Assembly: GCA_947480375.1 (NCBI GenBank)
Contig: CANKCX010000040.1
Coordinates: forward strand, 1 to 6,990
DNA: 6,990 bases
Reading direction: 5' to 3'
DNA from: Actinomycetota bacterium
GTDB lineage: Bacteria > Actinomycetota > Actinomycetes > Nanopelagicales > Nanopelagicaceae
The notes below the pieces were generated by a model. It was given only the letters and a program-made list of their open reading frames with translations, was not told the origin of the DNA and searched no databases. Shown piece after piece: positions 1 through 6,892 of the stretch (position 1 is the stretch's first letter; every line of letters starts with the position of its first letter). Both the position numbers and the translations under genes were made by a program.

Positions 1-174
1 GATGCATTCTTAAATGGTTTGATCCCTTTTGCGCAGATAGTGGATATCGTTGATGCAAGCGTGCAGAAATTGGGCGGTAATTCGCCAGTAACAATTAGAT
101 CTATCGATGATGTCAGTGCTATCGAGAAGGATTCACGAATCATCGCAACTCAATTAGTTCAGGAGCGCAAGTGA
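1..174 (+). CDS. dxr: 1-deoxy-D-xylulose 5-phosphate reductoisomerase, C-terminal 57 residues (5' end outside window)
   Basis: This open frame enters from the left edge and ends at TGA 172-174. The visible residues begin DAFLNGLIPFAQIVDIVDAS, which resembles the C-terminal helical domain of Dxr, where an 'AFLxGxIPFxxIVD' stretch is typical. Dxr catalyses the NADPH-dependent rearrangement and reduction of DXP to 2-C-methyl-D-erythritol 4-phosphate in the cytoplasm, the committed step of the MEP isoprenoid pathway. The catalytic and NADPH-binding parts lie outside the window and cannot be assessed. The neighbours strengthen the call: in actinobacteria dxr is commonly followed by the site-2 protease rip1 and then ispG, exactly the order here. 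Its stop overlaps the rip1 start in a GTGA, which suggests translational coupling. The identification rests on a short tail plus synteny. Confidence 0.85.
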   Translation, partial: DAFLNGLIPFAQIVDIVDASVQKLGGNSPVTIRSIDDVSAIEKDSRIIATQLVQERK

Positions 175-1388
175 ATTTCTCAGGTTTAAGTATTCTCGGG
201 GTTTTGGCCTTCGTCGTAGCACTTCTATTTTCAGTCATGGTCCACGAGGCCGGTCACTACTTAACCGCCAAGAAATTCTCAATGCGGGTTACTGAATTCT
301 TCCTTGGTTTCGGAAAGCGCATCTGGTCATTTCAAAAAGGTGAAACTGAATTTGGAATCAAGGCAATTCCAGCTGGGGGATACTGTCGAATCTCTGGCAT
401 GTCAGTAAATGAAGAGCTACCTGAAGCCGATAAGCATCGCGCATTTTATTTAGCGTCAGTTCCAAAACGTCTAATTGTTCTGGGTGCTGGCTCATTTCTA
501 CACTTTGTTTTAGGTTTCTTAATTCTTGTTGTTCTGCTTGCCGGGGTCGGTGTTACTACCGTTACAAATACCGTTGGCGAAGTTGTACCTTGTTTGTTAA
601 ATACATCAAGCGGGGTTACTGATACAAAGTGTGCTGCTACATCAAAGCCGTCACCGGCGAAGAGCGCCGGGCTTCTGGCAAATGATCAGATTGTTGCCAT
701 CGACGGTACTTCATATGAAAATTGGTTTGACTATGCGACCAAAATTCGCGCATCTGCAAATAAGCAAATAACTTTAACCGTGGTTCGCAATGGTGAAAAA
801 TTCACTTTGCCAATCACGCCGGCATCAAGAACTTTGGATGGCAAAGAAATTGGCTATTTAGGCGTTATAAATAAATTAGGAACGCATAAAGAGGGTTCAT
901 TCAAAGCAATTGCAAACAGCGCAAAATTAACCAAAGATTTATTAGGCAACAGCGTTACTTCGTTAATCTCGCTTCCAACTAAAATTCCAGCGTTGGTACG
1001 TCAGACTTTTGGTAATGAAAAACGAGATTCTCAAGGTTTGGTCGGGGTAGTAGGTGTTGCTCGAGTAAGCGCACAGACCGCAAGTGATCCAAAGCTTGAG
1101 TCTCGCGAGAAAGTTGCATCATTCTTAATAATTATTGCCAGCCTTAACATCTTTGTTGGCGTATTTAATTTGCTTCCTTTGCTGCCGCTAGATGGTGGCC
1201 ATATGGCCGTTGCAATTGTCGATGGTGTTAGAAGATTGAACGCCAGACGCCGCAAGGTGGCACCGCCGGCAGCAATTGATGTTGAGAGATTGCTCCCACT
1301 TACTCTTGCGGTATTCGCGCTATTGGCCGTTCTTTCACTTCTCTTACTAGCCGCGGATATCTTCAATCCGATAAATCTCAATCAATAA
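171..1388 (+). CDS. rseP: Site-2 intramembrane zinc metalloprotease (M50 family, RseP/Rip1)
   Basis: This 405-residue polytopic membrane protease cleaves transmembrane substrates, classically anti-sigma factors, within the bilayer. Its length is close to that of mycobacterial Rip1. TM1 (about residues 6-29) carries the zinc-binding HEAGH at 25-29. TM2 is about 99-123, a PDZ domain covers about 150-217, TM3 is about 318-340 and TM4 about 373-397. The second active-site motif is NLLPLLPLDGGH at 333-344, with D341 as the expected third zinc ligand, so the catalytic set is intact. Between TM2 and the PDZ domain lie two cysteines, C141 and C154, in a segment that should be extracytoplasmic. The GTG start at 171 overlaps the dxr stop and has AGGAG at 161-165 with 5-base spacing. 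The next in-frame ATG (residue 23) would cut TM1 just before HEAGH, so GTG is preferred. The substrate cannot be told from this window; no sigma or anti-sigma gene is nearby. Confidence 0.95.
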   Translation: MNFSGLSILGVLAFVVALLFSVMVHEAGHYLTAKKFSMRVTEFFLGFGKRIWSFQKGETEFGIKAIPAGGYCRISGMSVNEELPEADKHRAFYLASVPKRLIVLGAGSFLHFVLGFLILVVLLAGVGVTTVTNTVGEVVPCLLNTSSGVTDTKCAATSKPSPAKSAGLLANDQIVAIDGTSYENWFDYATKIRASANKQITLTVVRNGEKFTLPITPASRTLDGKEIGYLGVINKLGTHKEGSFKAIANSAKLTKDLLGNSVTSLISLPTKIPALVRQTFGNEKRDSQGLVGVVGVARVSAQTASDPKLESREKVASFLIIIASLNIFVGVFNLLPLLPLDGGHMAVAIVDGVRRLNARRRKVAPPAAIDVERLLPLTLAVFALLAVLSLLLLAADIFNPINLNQ

Positions 1389-1390
1389 TC

Positions 1391-1396
1391 TAGGAT
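1391..1396 (+). promoter_or_regulatory. Possible -10 hexamer (TAGGAT) for a leaderless ispG transcript, overlapping a possible SD
   Basis: In the 14-base gap between rip1 and ispG, TAGGAT fits the actinobacterial TANNNT -10 pattern. It ends 6 bases before the ispG ATG, which would place transcription initiation at or next to the start codon. No good -35 is visible 17-18 bases upstream. The same bases contain AGGA (1392-1395), usable as a Shine-Dalgarno 7 bases from the ATG, so the signal is ambiguous. Confidence 0.35.
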
Positions 1397-1402
1397 GCAA
1401 CC

Positions 1403-2554
1403 ATGGTAAATCTCGGAATGCCAAGCGCACCACCACCAACTTTGGCGCCCCGTCGAAAGAGTAAGCAACTCAAAGTCGGAAGCGTTTTAGTCGGCGGCGA
1501 TGCACCAGTAAGCGTTCAATCAATGTGCACCACTCTTACATCCGATGTGAATGCAACGCTTCAGCAAATTGCAGAGCTAACCGCATCTGGTTGCCAAATT
1601 GTTCGAGTAGCCGTTCCAAGTCAAGATGACGCAGACGCGCTTGCGCAGATTGCAAAGAAATCTCAAATTCCGGTGATTGCAGATATTCACTTTCAACCAA
1701 AATATATTTTTGCAGCAATCGATGCAGGATGTGCAGCAGTACGAGTCAACCCAGGAAACATCAAACAATTTGATGACAAGGTAAAAGAGGTTGCTAAGGC
1801 TGCAGGCGCTGCCGGAATTCCAATTCGTATCGGAGTAAATGCGGGTTCACTTGATCCAAGACTTCTTGCAAAATATGGCAAAGCAACACCTGAAGCGCTT
1901 GCCGAATCTGCGCTCTGGGAAGCATCGTTATTTGAAGAGCATGGTTTTAGCGATATTAAAATTTCAGTTAAGCATCACGACCCTGTAACAATGGTGCAGG
2001 CTTATCGTTTGCTTGCAAGCAAGTGCGATTACCCACTTCATCTTGGCGTTACTGAGGCTGGACCAATTTTCCAAGGAACAATTAAATCTGCAACTGCATT
2101 TGGAATTCTGCTTGCCGAAGGAATTGGCGACACAATTCGAGTTTCTCTATCTGCACCACCAGTTGAAGAAGTTAAAGTCGGAATCTCAATTCTAGAATCG
2201 CTAAATCTTCGTCAACGAAAGCTAGAAATAGTTTCCTGTCCATCTTGCGGTCGCGCTCAGGTTGATGTTTATACCCTGGCCGAAAAAGTACAAGCTGGGC
2301 TTCAAGGAATGACCGTTCCACTTCGCGTTGCAGTTATGGGATGTGTAGTAAATGGACCCGGTGAAGCACGCGAAGCAGATCTTGGCGTTGCATCAGGAAA
2401 TGGCAAAGGCCAGATATTTGTTAAGGGTGAAGTAATAAAGACAGTTCCAGAAAGCCAAATCGTCGAAACTCTTATCGAGGAAGCAATGCGTTTGGCCGAA
2501 GAAATGGAAGCTGCTGGCGTTGAAAGCGGAACGCCAACCGTAACTACTAAATAA
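1403..2554 (+). CDS. ispG: 4-hydroxy-3-methylbut-2-en-1-yl diphosphate synthase (IspG/GcpE)
   Basis: IspG is a cytoplasmic [4Fe-4S] enzyme that reductively converts MEcPP to HMBPP, the penultimate MEP-pathway step. The 383-residue protein is the short bacterial form: an N-terminal TIM-barrel (about 25-265) and a C-terminal cluster-binding domain. Visible signatures are [10 protein letters not shown] near residues 35-44, [16 protein letters not shown] and [10 protein letters not shown] in the barrel. The cluster ligands are C279 and C282 in SCPSCGR and C314 in GCVVNGPGE, with E321 at the position of the conserved glutamate ligand. All are intact. The proline-rich N-terminus ([15 protein letters not shown]) is the form I associate with actinobacteria and supports the ATG at 1403. 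The gene lies 14 bases after rip1 and 18 before proS. Together with dxr it brackets the protease gene, a known actinobacterial arrangement. It may be expressed from its own leaderless promoter as well as by read-through. Confidence 0.98.
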   Translation: MVNLGMPSAPPPTLAPRRKSKQLKVGSVLVGGDAPVSVQSMCTTLTSDVNATLQQIAELTASGCQIVRVAVPSQDDADALAQIAKKSQIPVIADIHFQPKYIFAAIDAGCAAVRVNPGNIKQFDDKVKEVAKAAGAAGIPIRIGVNAGSLDPRLLAKYGKATPEALAESALWEASLFEEHGFSDIKISVKHHDPVTMVQAYRLLASKCDYPLHLGVTEAGPIFQGTIKSATAFGILLAEGIGDTIRVSLSAPPVEEVKVGISILESLNLRQRKLEIVSCPSCGRAQVDVYTLAEKVQAGLQGMTVPLRVAVMGCVVNGPGEAREADLGVASGNGKGQIFVKGEVIKTVPESQIVETLIEEAMRLAEEMEAAGVESGTPTVTTK

Positions 2555-2560
2555 ATTCGG

Positions 2561-2566
2561 TAAGGT
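2561..2566 (+). promoter_or_regulatory. Possible -10 hexamer (TAAGGT) for a leaderless proS transcript
   Basis: In the 18-base ispG–proS gap, TAAGGT matches TANNNT and ends exactly 6 bases before the proS ATG, the same geometry as upstream of ispG. No classical -35 is apparent at the right distance inside the ispG 3' end. AAGG (2562-2565) could instead act as a weak Shine-Dalgarno. The octamer GGTAAGGT also occurs before ylxR, but once inside rimP coding sequence too, so the word alone is not diagnostic. Confidence 0.35.
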
Positions 2567-2572
2567 AAGCCC

Positions 2573-4303
2573 ATGTTAAAAATGTCTACCTTGCTGCTGC
2601 GCACCCTTCGTGATGACCCAGCAGATGCCGAGGTAGCAAGCCACCGATTATTGGTGCGCGCAGGTTATGTTCGCAGAATCGCTGCCGGTGTTTATTCATG
2701 GCTGCCACTCGGTTACATCACTTATCGCAACATCGAACGCGTCATCCGCGAAGAGATGGATGCAGCAGGATTTCAGGAAGTACATTTCCCAGCACTCTTG
2801 CCCCGCGAGCCATATGAAAAAACAGATCGTTGGAATGAATACGGTCCAGATCTATTCAGATTAAAAGATCGTAGAGGCAATGATTATTTATTAGGCCCAA
2901 CACACGAAGAGATGTTTACGCTGATGGTTAAGGGCGAATATTCATCATACAAAGATCTGCCGCTTTCGATCTATCAAATTCAAACAAAATTCCGTGATGA
3001 GACCAGACCTCGCAGCGGAATTATCCGTGGTCGCGAATTTGTCATGAAAGATTCTTACTCATTCGATATCGATGACGAAGGCTTAGTTAAGTCTTACAAC
3101 AAGCATCGCGATGCATATGTAAAAACTTTTGATCGCCTTGGACTCAAGTACAACATCGTCTCTGCGGTTTCTGGCGCAATGGGCGGCTCTGGTTCTGAAG
3201 AATTCTTAGCACCATGTGAAACCGGCGAAGATACTTACGTGCTCTGCGAAAAATGCGGATATGCCGCAAATGTTGAAGCAATGGTTACGAAAGTTGCACC
3301 ATATTCTGGCGCTGCACCAGCAGCGATGGATGAATTTGATTCACCAAATACCCCGACCATTGATTCGCTCGTAGAACTTCTGAATTCAAAATTCGGGCCA
3401 GGACATAAGGGTTCAGATACCTTAAAAAATGTTCTGCTTATGGCAGATGAGAAAGCAATTTCAGTATTGGTCCCCGGAGATCGTGAAGTTGATTTGAAAC
3501 GGTTGCAGGCAAATCTTCCTGGCGTGCAAGAACTTCGACTATTTGAAGATAGCGATTTCGCTAAGTTCCCTGGATTAGTTAAGGGATATGTTGGACCACA
3601 AGATGCGAAGAAACTTGGCGTAACTGTTTATGCAGATCCAAGAATCGTTCCAGGTTCACATTGGATTACTGGCGCAAATAAGAAAGATACACACGTTCGC
3701 TTTGTAACGAACGGCCGCGATTTCGAGGTTGAGAAATATCTAGAAGCGGCAGAAGTTAAAGCTGGCGATCTCTGCCCTAAATGCGAAACTCCTGTAATCA
3801 TTGATCGTGCGATTGAAATCGGCCATATCTTCCAATTGGGTCGTAAATATGCCCAAGCCCTTGATCTAACTGTTCTAGATCAGAATGGAAAATCTCAAGT
3901 TGTAACAATGGGTTCCTACGGAATCGGTGTATCTCGCGCGGTTGCTGCGATTGCAGAACAAACGCATGATGAAATCGGACTTAATTGGCCCAGAGAAATA
4001 GCTCCGGCAGATATTCATATTGTTGCTACCGGCAAAGAGGATGAAGTATTTAAGGCTGCACTCACCTTGGCCGAAGATTTGGAAGAGAAGGGCTTGCGTG
4101 TGATGTTTGATGATCGCCGCGAAGCTAGCGCTGGAGTTAAATTCAAGGATGCTGAATTAATCGGTATTCCATTTATTGTTATTGTCGGCAAAGCGCTCTC
4201 TGAAGGCAAAGTTGAATTTAGAGTTCGTGCGACCGGAGAGAAAACCGAGATCGAATTACTAAAGGCTGTTACCGAAATAACTACGAGGGTCTTGAACTCT
4301 TAA
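2573..4303 (+). CDS. proS: Prolyl-tRNA synthetase, bacterial type with editing insertion domain
   Basis: ProS charges tRNA-Pro with proline in the cytoplasm; it is a class II synthetase. At 576 residues it has the usual bacterial length. Class II motif 1 lies in RAGYVRRIAAGVYSWLPLG near the N-terminus. The substrate-binding TXE loop is GPTHEE (108-113), motif 2 spans FRDETRPRSGIIRGREF (140-156), and motif 3 starts at GSYGIGVSR (447-455). Between motifs 2 and 3 an insertion of about residues 224-405 corresponds to the YbaK-like domain that hydrolyses mischarged Ala-tRNA-Pro; K285 lies where the important editing lysine is expected. Two CxxC pairs flank that insertion (C225/C228 and C401/C404) and could bind zinc. 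The C-terminal anticodon-binding domain covers about 475-576. The ATG at 2573 is favoured over one three codons later because the MLxxMSTLxLRTLR start is common in actinobacterial ProS. Nothing is truncated. Confidence 0.98.
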   Translation: MLKMSTLLLRTLRDDPADAEVASHRLLVRAGYVRRIAAGVYSWLPLGYITYRNIERVIREEMDAAGFQEVHFPALLPREPYEKTDRWNEYGPDLFRLKDRRGNDYLLGPTHEEMFTLMVKGEYSSYKDLPLSIYQIQTKFRDETRPRSGIIRGREFVMKDSYSFDIDDEGLVKSYNKHRDAYVKTFDRLGLKYNIVSAVSGAMGGSGSEEFLAPCETGEDTYVLCEKCGYAANVEAMVTKVAPYSGAAPAAMDEFDSPNTPTIDSLVELLNSKFGPGHKGSDTLKNVLLMADEKAISVLVPGDREVDLKRLQANLPGVQELRLFEDSDFAKFPGLVKGYVGPQDAKKLGVTVYADPRIVPGSHWITGANKKDTHVRFVTNGRDFEVEKYLEAAEVKAGDLCPKCETPVIIDRAIEIGHIFQLGRKYAQALDLTVLDQNGKSQVVTMGSYGIGVSRAVAAIAEQTHDEIGLNWPREIAPADIHIVATGKEDEVFKAALTLAEDLEEKGLRVMFDDRREASAGVKFKDAELIGIPFIVIVGKALSEGKVEFRVRATGEKTEIELLKAVTEITTRVLNS

Positions 4304-4307
4304 TTAG

Positions 4308-5075
4308 ATGGGATTTGAAACCGTAATCTTCCTGGTAATTGCAGCAGGATTTGCAGGTTTTGTGGATGCGGTTGCCGGCGGCGGGGGATTAATACAACTT
4401 CCTGCACTTCTAATCGGCCTTTCGGAAAAACCAATTCCAATGATTCTTGGTACAAATAAAGTCATTTCAGTCTTTGGTACCTCTTCTGCAGCTGCTAATT
4501 ACTTTAGAAGTGTTAAACCAGATCTAAAACTGACCTCATATATGGCGCTGCCCGCATTCATTGGTTCAGCCTTTGGTGCGCGCTTAGCGAGTTCATTTCC
4601 CACTTCGATCTTTAGACCTTTAATTATTCTGCTTTTAATTAGCGTGGCCATCTATACCTGGCGCAAACCAGAACTCGGAATTAACGAGAACCTAAGATTT
4701 ACCAATCGCAGGCGCCACCAGATAGTTGTGGCACTTGGACTGACAATCGGGTTCTATGACGGAATCTTTGGTCCTGGCACCGGAACTTTTCTGGTTTTTC
4801 TCCTTGTGGGGCTCGTCGGCTATGCATTTCTCAAAGCATCAGCAACTGCAAAGTTGGTAAATATTGCAACCAATTTAGGTGCAATTATTTCTTTTCAACT
4901 TACTGGTCACATCTGGTGGCGTTTGGGGTTGGCACTTGCAATAGCAAATGTATGCGGCGCTTTGATTGGTTCTAGGTTGGCAATCCGAGGGGGTTCGCCA
5001 CTGGTTCGCAAAGTCTTTTTGCTAGTGACGACAATTCTCATTGCAAAAGTGGGTTATGATTGGCTCGCTAACTAA
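4308..5075 (+). CDS. TauE/SafE-family membrane transporter (putative sulfite/organosulfonate exporter)
   Basis: This 255-residue, strongly hydrophobic protein has about eight predicted membrane segments in two homologous halves. Half 1 contains FVDAVAGGGGLIQLPALL (18-35) followed by GTNK (48-51). Half 2 contains the matching FYDGIFGPGTGTFLVF (D151, G155, G157, G159) followed by ATAKLVN (K182, N185). This duplicated D-G-rich pattern is the signature of TauE/SafE (formerly DUF81) proteins, some of which are linked to export of sulfite, sulfoacetate or related anions. The substrate here is unknown; no sulfur-metabolism gene is nearby. The ATG lies 4 bases after the proS stop with no good Shine-Dalgarno: the closest, GAGGGT (4285-4290), is 17 bases away. 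Expression by translational coupling to proS is therefore likely. It stands out as a transporter placed between proS and rimP, but its base composition resembles its neighbours, so there is no sign of recent transfer. Confidence 0.88.
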   Translation: MGFETVIFLVIAAGFAGFVDAVAGGGGLIQLPALLIGLSEKPIPMILGTNKVISVFGTSSAAANYFRSVKPDLKLTSYMALPAFIGSAFGARLASSFPTSIFRPLIILLLISVAIYTWRKPELGINENLRFTNRRRHQIVVALGLTIGFYDGIFGPGTGTFLVFLLVGLVGYAFLKASATAKLVNIATNLGAIISFQLTGHIWWRLGLALAIANVCGALIGSRLAIRGGSPLVRKVFLLVTTILIAKVGYDWLAN

Positions 5076-5088
5076 AACTAAATATTGC

Positions 5089-5095
5089 GAAGGGG
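5089..5095 (+). promoter_or_regulatory. Ribosome binding site of rimP (GAAGGGG)
   Basis: GAAGGGG lies in the 23-base tauE–rimP gap. It leaves 3 bases to the ATG at 5099 (5 if only GAAGG pairs) and 9 (or 11) to the ATG at 5105. The site therefore permits either of the first two in-frame methionines, and by spacing slightly favours the second. Confidence 0.6.
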
Positions 5096-5098
5096 CAG

Positions 5099-5539
5099 AT
5101 GAATATGCCATTGAATGATGAAGTAAGTGCCGCTATTAGGCCAATTATTGAAGCAACCGGAAATTACTTAGAAGAGCTCACAATTACATCTGCCGGTAAG
5201 GTAAAAATTCTTACGGTAATTGTAGATAGCGATTCACATTTAAATTTAGATCAAGTCACTGTAGTAACAAAGCAGATCTCAGAAGTTGTTGAAAACCTGC
5301 CAGCACTGGGAGATTCGGCATTCACGCTAGAAGTCACTTCGCCTGGTCTAGATAGACCACTGACTAAGCCACGTCACTGGCGGAAGAATTTAGATCGCCT
5401 AGTAAAGATAACAATGAACAGCGGTCAAGTAATCGAAGGTCGGATTGGCGAAGCTACCGAAACTACTGTTTTGGTCGGAGATGAGAAAGTTTCATTTGAA
5501 GATGTTAAACGTGCAGTACTAGAAATCGAATTCAAATGA
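5099..5539 (+). CDS. rimP: Ribosome maturation factor RimP
   Basis: RimP is a cytoplasmic assembly factor that binds the 30S subunit and helps its maturation. The 146-residue protein is at the short end for the family. The N-terminal alpha/beta domain (about 1-90) ends in the family signature LEVTSPGLDRPL (77-88). The C-terminal SH3-like barrel (about 91-146) includes LVKITMNSGQVIEGRIGEA and a terminal FEDVKRAVLEIEF. The reading begins MNMPLNDE, so the true start may be Met1 (5099) or Met3 (5105); see the RBS entry. It overlaps nusA by four bases (ATGA), the classic rimP–nusA pairing seen across bacteria. The 23-base gap after the transporter gene shows no terminator, so it may be co-transcribed from upstream. 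Confidence 0.96.
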   Translation: MNMPLNDEVSAAIRPIIEATGNYLEELTITSAGKVKILTVIVDSDSHLNLDQVTVVTKQISEVVENLPALGDSAFTLEVTSPGLDRPLTKPRHWRKNLDRLVKITMNSGQVIEGRIGEATETTVLVGDEKVSFEDVKRAVLEIEFK

Positions 5540-6561
5540 GCGTAGATGTTGATGCGCTTATAGCGCTGACAATTGAGAAAGAAATTCCGCTCGAGAAAAT
5601 GATTAGCGCAATCGAAAATGCTGTGACTGAAGCATATGTTGCTCTTGAAGATGCAATGCCACAAGGCCGAGCCGTGCTTAACCGCGTCGATGGTGAGATT
5701 CTTATTCACGTTCCACAATTTGATGGCGAAGGTATTTACACCGAAACCATTACGCATATGCCAGAAGGTTTTGAACAAGTTATTAAATCGATTACTCGCA
5801 AAGAAATTAAACAACGAATGCGCGCAGCAAAAGATGCTGATGTTGTTGAAGAATTTTCGGCAAGTGTCGGCGATGTTCTATCTGGAGTAATTCAGCAGGG
5901 CAGAGATGCAACTATTGTTTATGTAGATCTTGGTCGGGTAGAAGGAAAAATTCCACCAAATGAACAAGTTCCCACTGAAACTTATACGCATGGCCAAAGA
6001 ATTAAATGTTTCGTCGTAGATGTTAAGCAAGGACTTAAAGGTCCGGAAGTAACGCTTTCTAGAACGCATCCGCTATTAATTAAATCGCTCTTCACACTAG
6101 AAGTTCCAGAATTAAAGGATGGCATTGTAGAAATCGTTGGAGTATCACGCGAGCCTGGTTTTCGAAGTAAAGTTTCAGTTCGTTCACATCGCGCAGGTGT
6201 AAGCCCTAAGGGCGCACTTATCGGTCCAATCGGAGCCCGCGCTAAAGCAGTAATGGATGAATTAAATGGCGAGAAGATAGATATCGTCGATTACTCGGAA
6301 AACCCAGCGGTTTATGTTGCGAACGCACTTGCACCGGCAAAAGTTTCTAGCTGCGAAGTTGTAGATCTTGAAAGCAAATCTGCGAAAGTAATAGTTCCTG
6401 ATTATCAACTATCGCTTGCTATCGGAAAAGATGGACAAAATGCTCGGCTTGCCGCAAGGCTTACTGGCTGGCGAATTGATATCCATCCTGATAACCCGGT
6501 CGAGCGAATTGAAAAGCCGAAGCCGCAAGAAGTTGAAGCCGAGGGTGAATTTCCCGCATAA
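5536..6561 (+). CDS. nusA: Transcription termination/antitermination factor NusA
   Basis: NusA binds RNA polymerase and nascent RNA and modulates pausing, intrinsic termination and rRNA antitermination. This 341-residue protein has the compact form typical of actinobacteria. An N-terminal RNAP-binding domain covers about 1-108 and an S1 domain about 110-175. The linker signature TLSRTHPLL starts at 173. KH1 has the loop GPIG (230-233), followed by GEKIDIVDYSENPA. KH2 has the loop GKDG (297-300) in AIGKDGQNARLAARLTGW. After KH2 there is only a short acidic tail, with none of the extra C-terminal repeats found in proteobacterial NusA. The ATG overlaps the rimP stop (ATGA) and no Shine-Dalgarno precedes it, so translation probably depends on coupling to rimP. 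An 88-base gap separates it from ylxR. Confidence 0.98.
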   Translation: MSVDVDALIALTIEKEIPLEKMISAIENAVTEAYVALEDAMPQGRAVLNRVDGEILIHVPQFDGEGIYTETITHMPEGFEQVIKSITRKEIKQRMRAAKDADVVEEFSASVGDVLSGVIQQGRDATIVYVDLGRVEGKIPPNEQVPTETYTHGQRIKCFVVDVKQGLKGPEVTLSRTHPLLIKSLFTLEVPELKDGIVEIVGVSREPGFRSKVSVRSHRAGVSPKGALIGPIGARAKAVMDELNGEKIDIVDYSENPAVYVANALAPAKVSSCEVVDLESKSAKVIVPDYQLSLAIGKDGQNARLAARLTGWRIDIHPDNPVERIEKPKPQEVEAEGEFPA

Positions 6562-6565
6562 GTTC

Positions 6566-6579
6566 CGAGCCGATGCTCG
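6566..6579 (+). other. Small inverted repeat after nusA (CGAGC-CGAT-GCTCG)
   Basis: A perfect 5-bp stem, CGAGC (6566-6570) with GCTCG (6575-6579), closes a 4-base loop just 4 bases after the nusA stop. No T-run follows, so it is not a standard intrinsic terminator. It could modestly stabilise the mRNA 3' end or attenuate read-through into ylxR; it could also be chance. Confidence 0.3.
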
Positions 6580-6583
6580 TAGA

Positions 6584-6613
6584 TTGTGAACATCTGATTT
6601 TCGCGGGTAAGGT
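6584..6613 (+). promoter_or_regulatory. Candidate housekeeping promoter for ylxR (TTGTGA-N18-TAAGGT)
   Basis: In the nusA–ylxR gap a -35-like TTGTGA (6584-6589) is separated by 18 bases from a -10-like TAAGGT (6608-6613), an acceptable fit to SigA/HrdB-type promoters. Initiation would fall near 6619-6621, giving a leader of about 30 bases before the ylxR ATG. That leader contains a good RBS, GAGGGA (6638-6643), 6 bases from the ATG. The gap is unusually long for this packed region, which supports a control function. Confidence 0.5.
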
Positions 6614-6649
6614 TGCCCCCTGATAGTTTAAAAATGCGAGGGATAAGAG

Positions 6650-6892
6650 ATGCCGATTCCGATTCGGAGCTGCATAGCTTGTCGCAAGCGAGAGAACTTC
6701 AGCGAACTACTTCGAGTAGTTCAGGTTGGAAATCAGGTTCTTCCTGATCAAGACCACCGCAAATTTGGTCGCGGAGCTTGGTTACATCGAAATTGTTTCG
6801 ATGTTGCAAAGCAGCGCAGATCATTTCAACGGGCCTTTAGATGCGATGAAGATCTATCTACAGATTCGTTGGAAAATTATTTAAATACTTAA
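6650..6892 (+). CDS. ylxR: YlxR family RNA-binding protein (DUF448)
   Basis: This 80-residue basic protein belongs to the YlxR family, encoded between nusA and infB in many bacteria. The family signatures are present: RSCIACRKR at 6-14 (more often CxGC; here A10 replaces the usual Gly), ELLRVV at 19-24, GRGAWLH at 40-46, a third cysteine C49 in RNCFDVA, and RRSFQRAFR at 56-64. The conserved arginine and lysine surface fits RNA binding. Members in Firmicutes have been linked to RNase P modulation and to gene regulation; whether that holds in actinobacteria is not shown here. C8, C11 and C49 might bind a metal, but this is only a possibility. The ATG at 6650 has GAGGGA 6 bases upstream, and a candidate promoter precedes the gene. 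The downstream neighbour infB is expected by synteny but does not begin inside the window. Confidence 0.95.
   Translation: MPIPIRSCIACRKRENFSELLRVVQVGNQVLPDQDHRKFGRGAWLHRNCFDVAKQRRSFQRAFRCDEDLSTDSLENYLNT

Noticed and set aside
1031..1381. 116-residue open frame on the minus strand inside rip1
   Set aside because: It is antisense to conserved membrane and active-site coding sequence, with Ser/Ala/Thr-rich composition typical of a shadow frame, and shows no recognisable domain.
2302..2604. 100-residue minus-strand frame over the ispG 3' end and proS start
   Set aside because: It is antisense to the conserved IspG cluster-binding motif and has no independent evidence of coding.
5055..5060. TATGAT, a near-consensus -10, at the 3' end of the transporter gene, as a possible rimP promoter
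   Set aside because: No -35 at 16-19 bases upstream and no extended -10; it lies in coding sequence, so chance is likely.
4308..5075. Recent horizontal acquisition of the TauE/SafE gene
   Set aside because: Base composition and codon style look like the neighbours, and there are no repeats, integrase remnants or attachment-like duplications at its borders.
5195..5202. Third copy of the octamer GGTAAGGT, matching those before proS and ylxR
   Set aside because: It encodes the Ala-Gly-Lys-Val stretch inside rimP and is far from any start. It shows that the word alone is not a promoter marker.
5425..5814. 129-residue minus-strand open frame across the rimP–nusA junction
   Set aside because: It lies opposite two conserved genes, has a low-complexity Asn/Phe-rich shadow composition, and has no supporting family or RBS.
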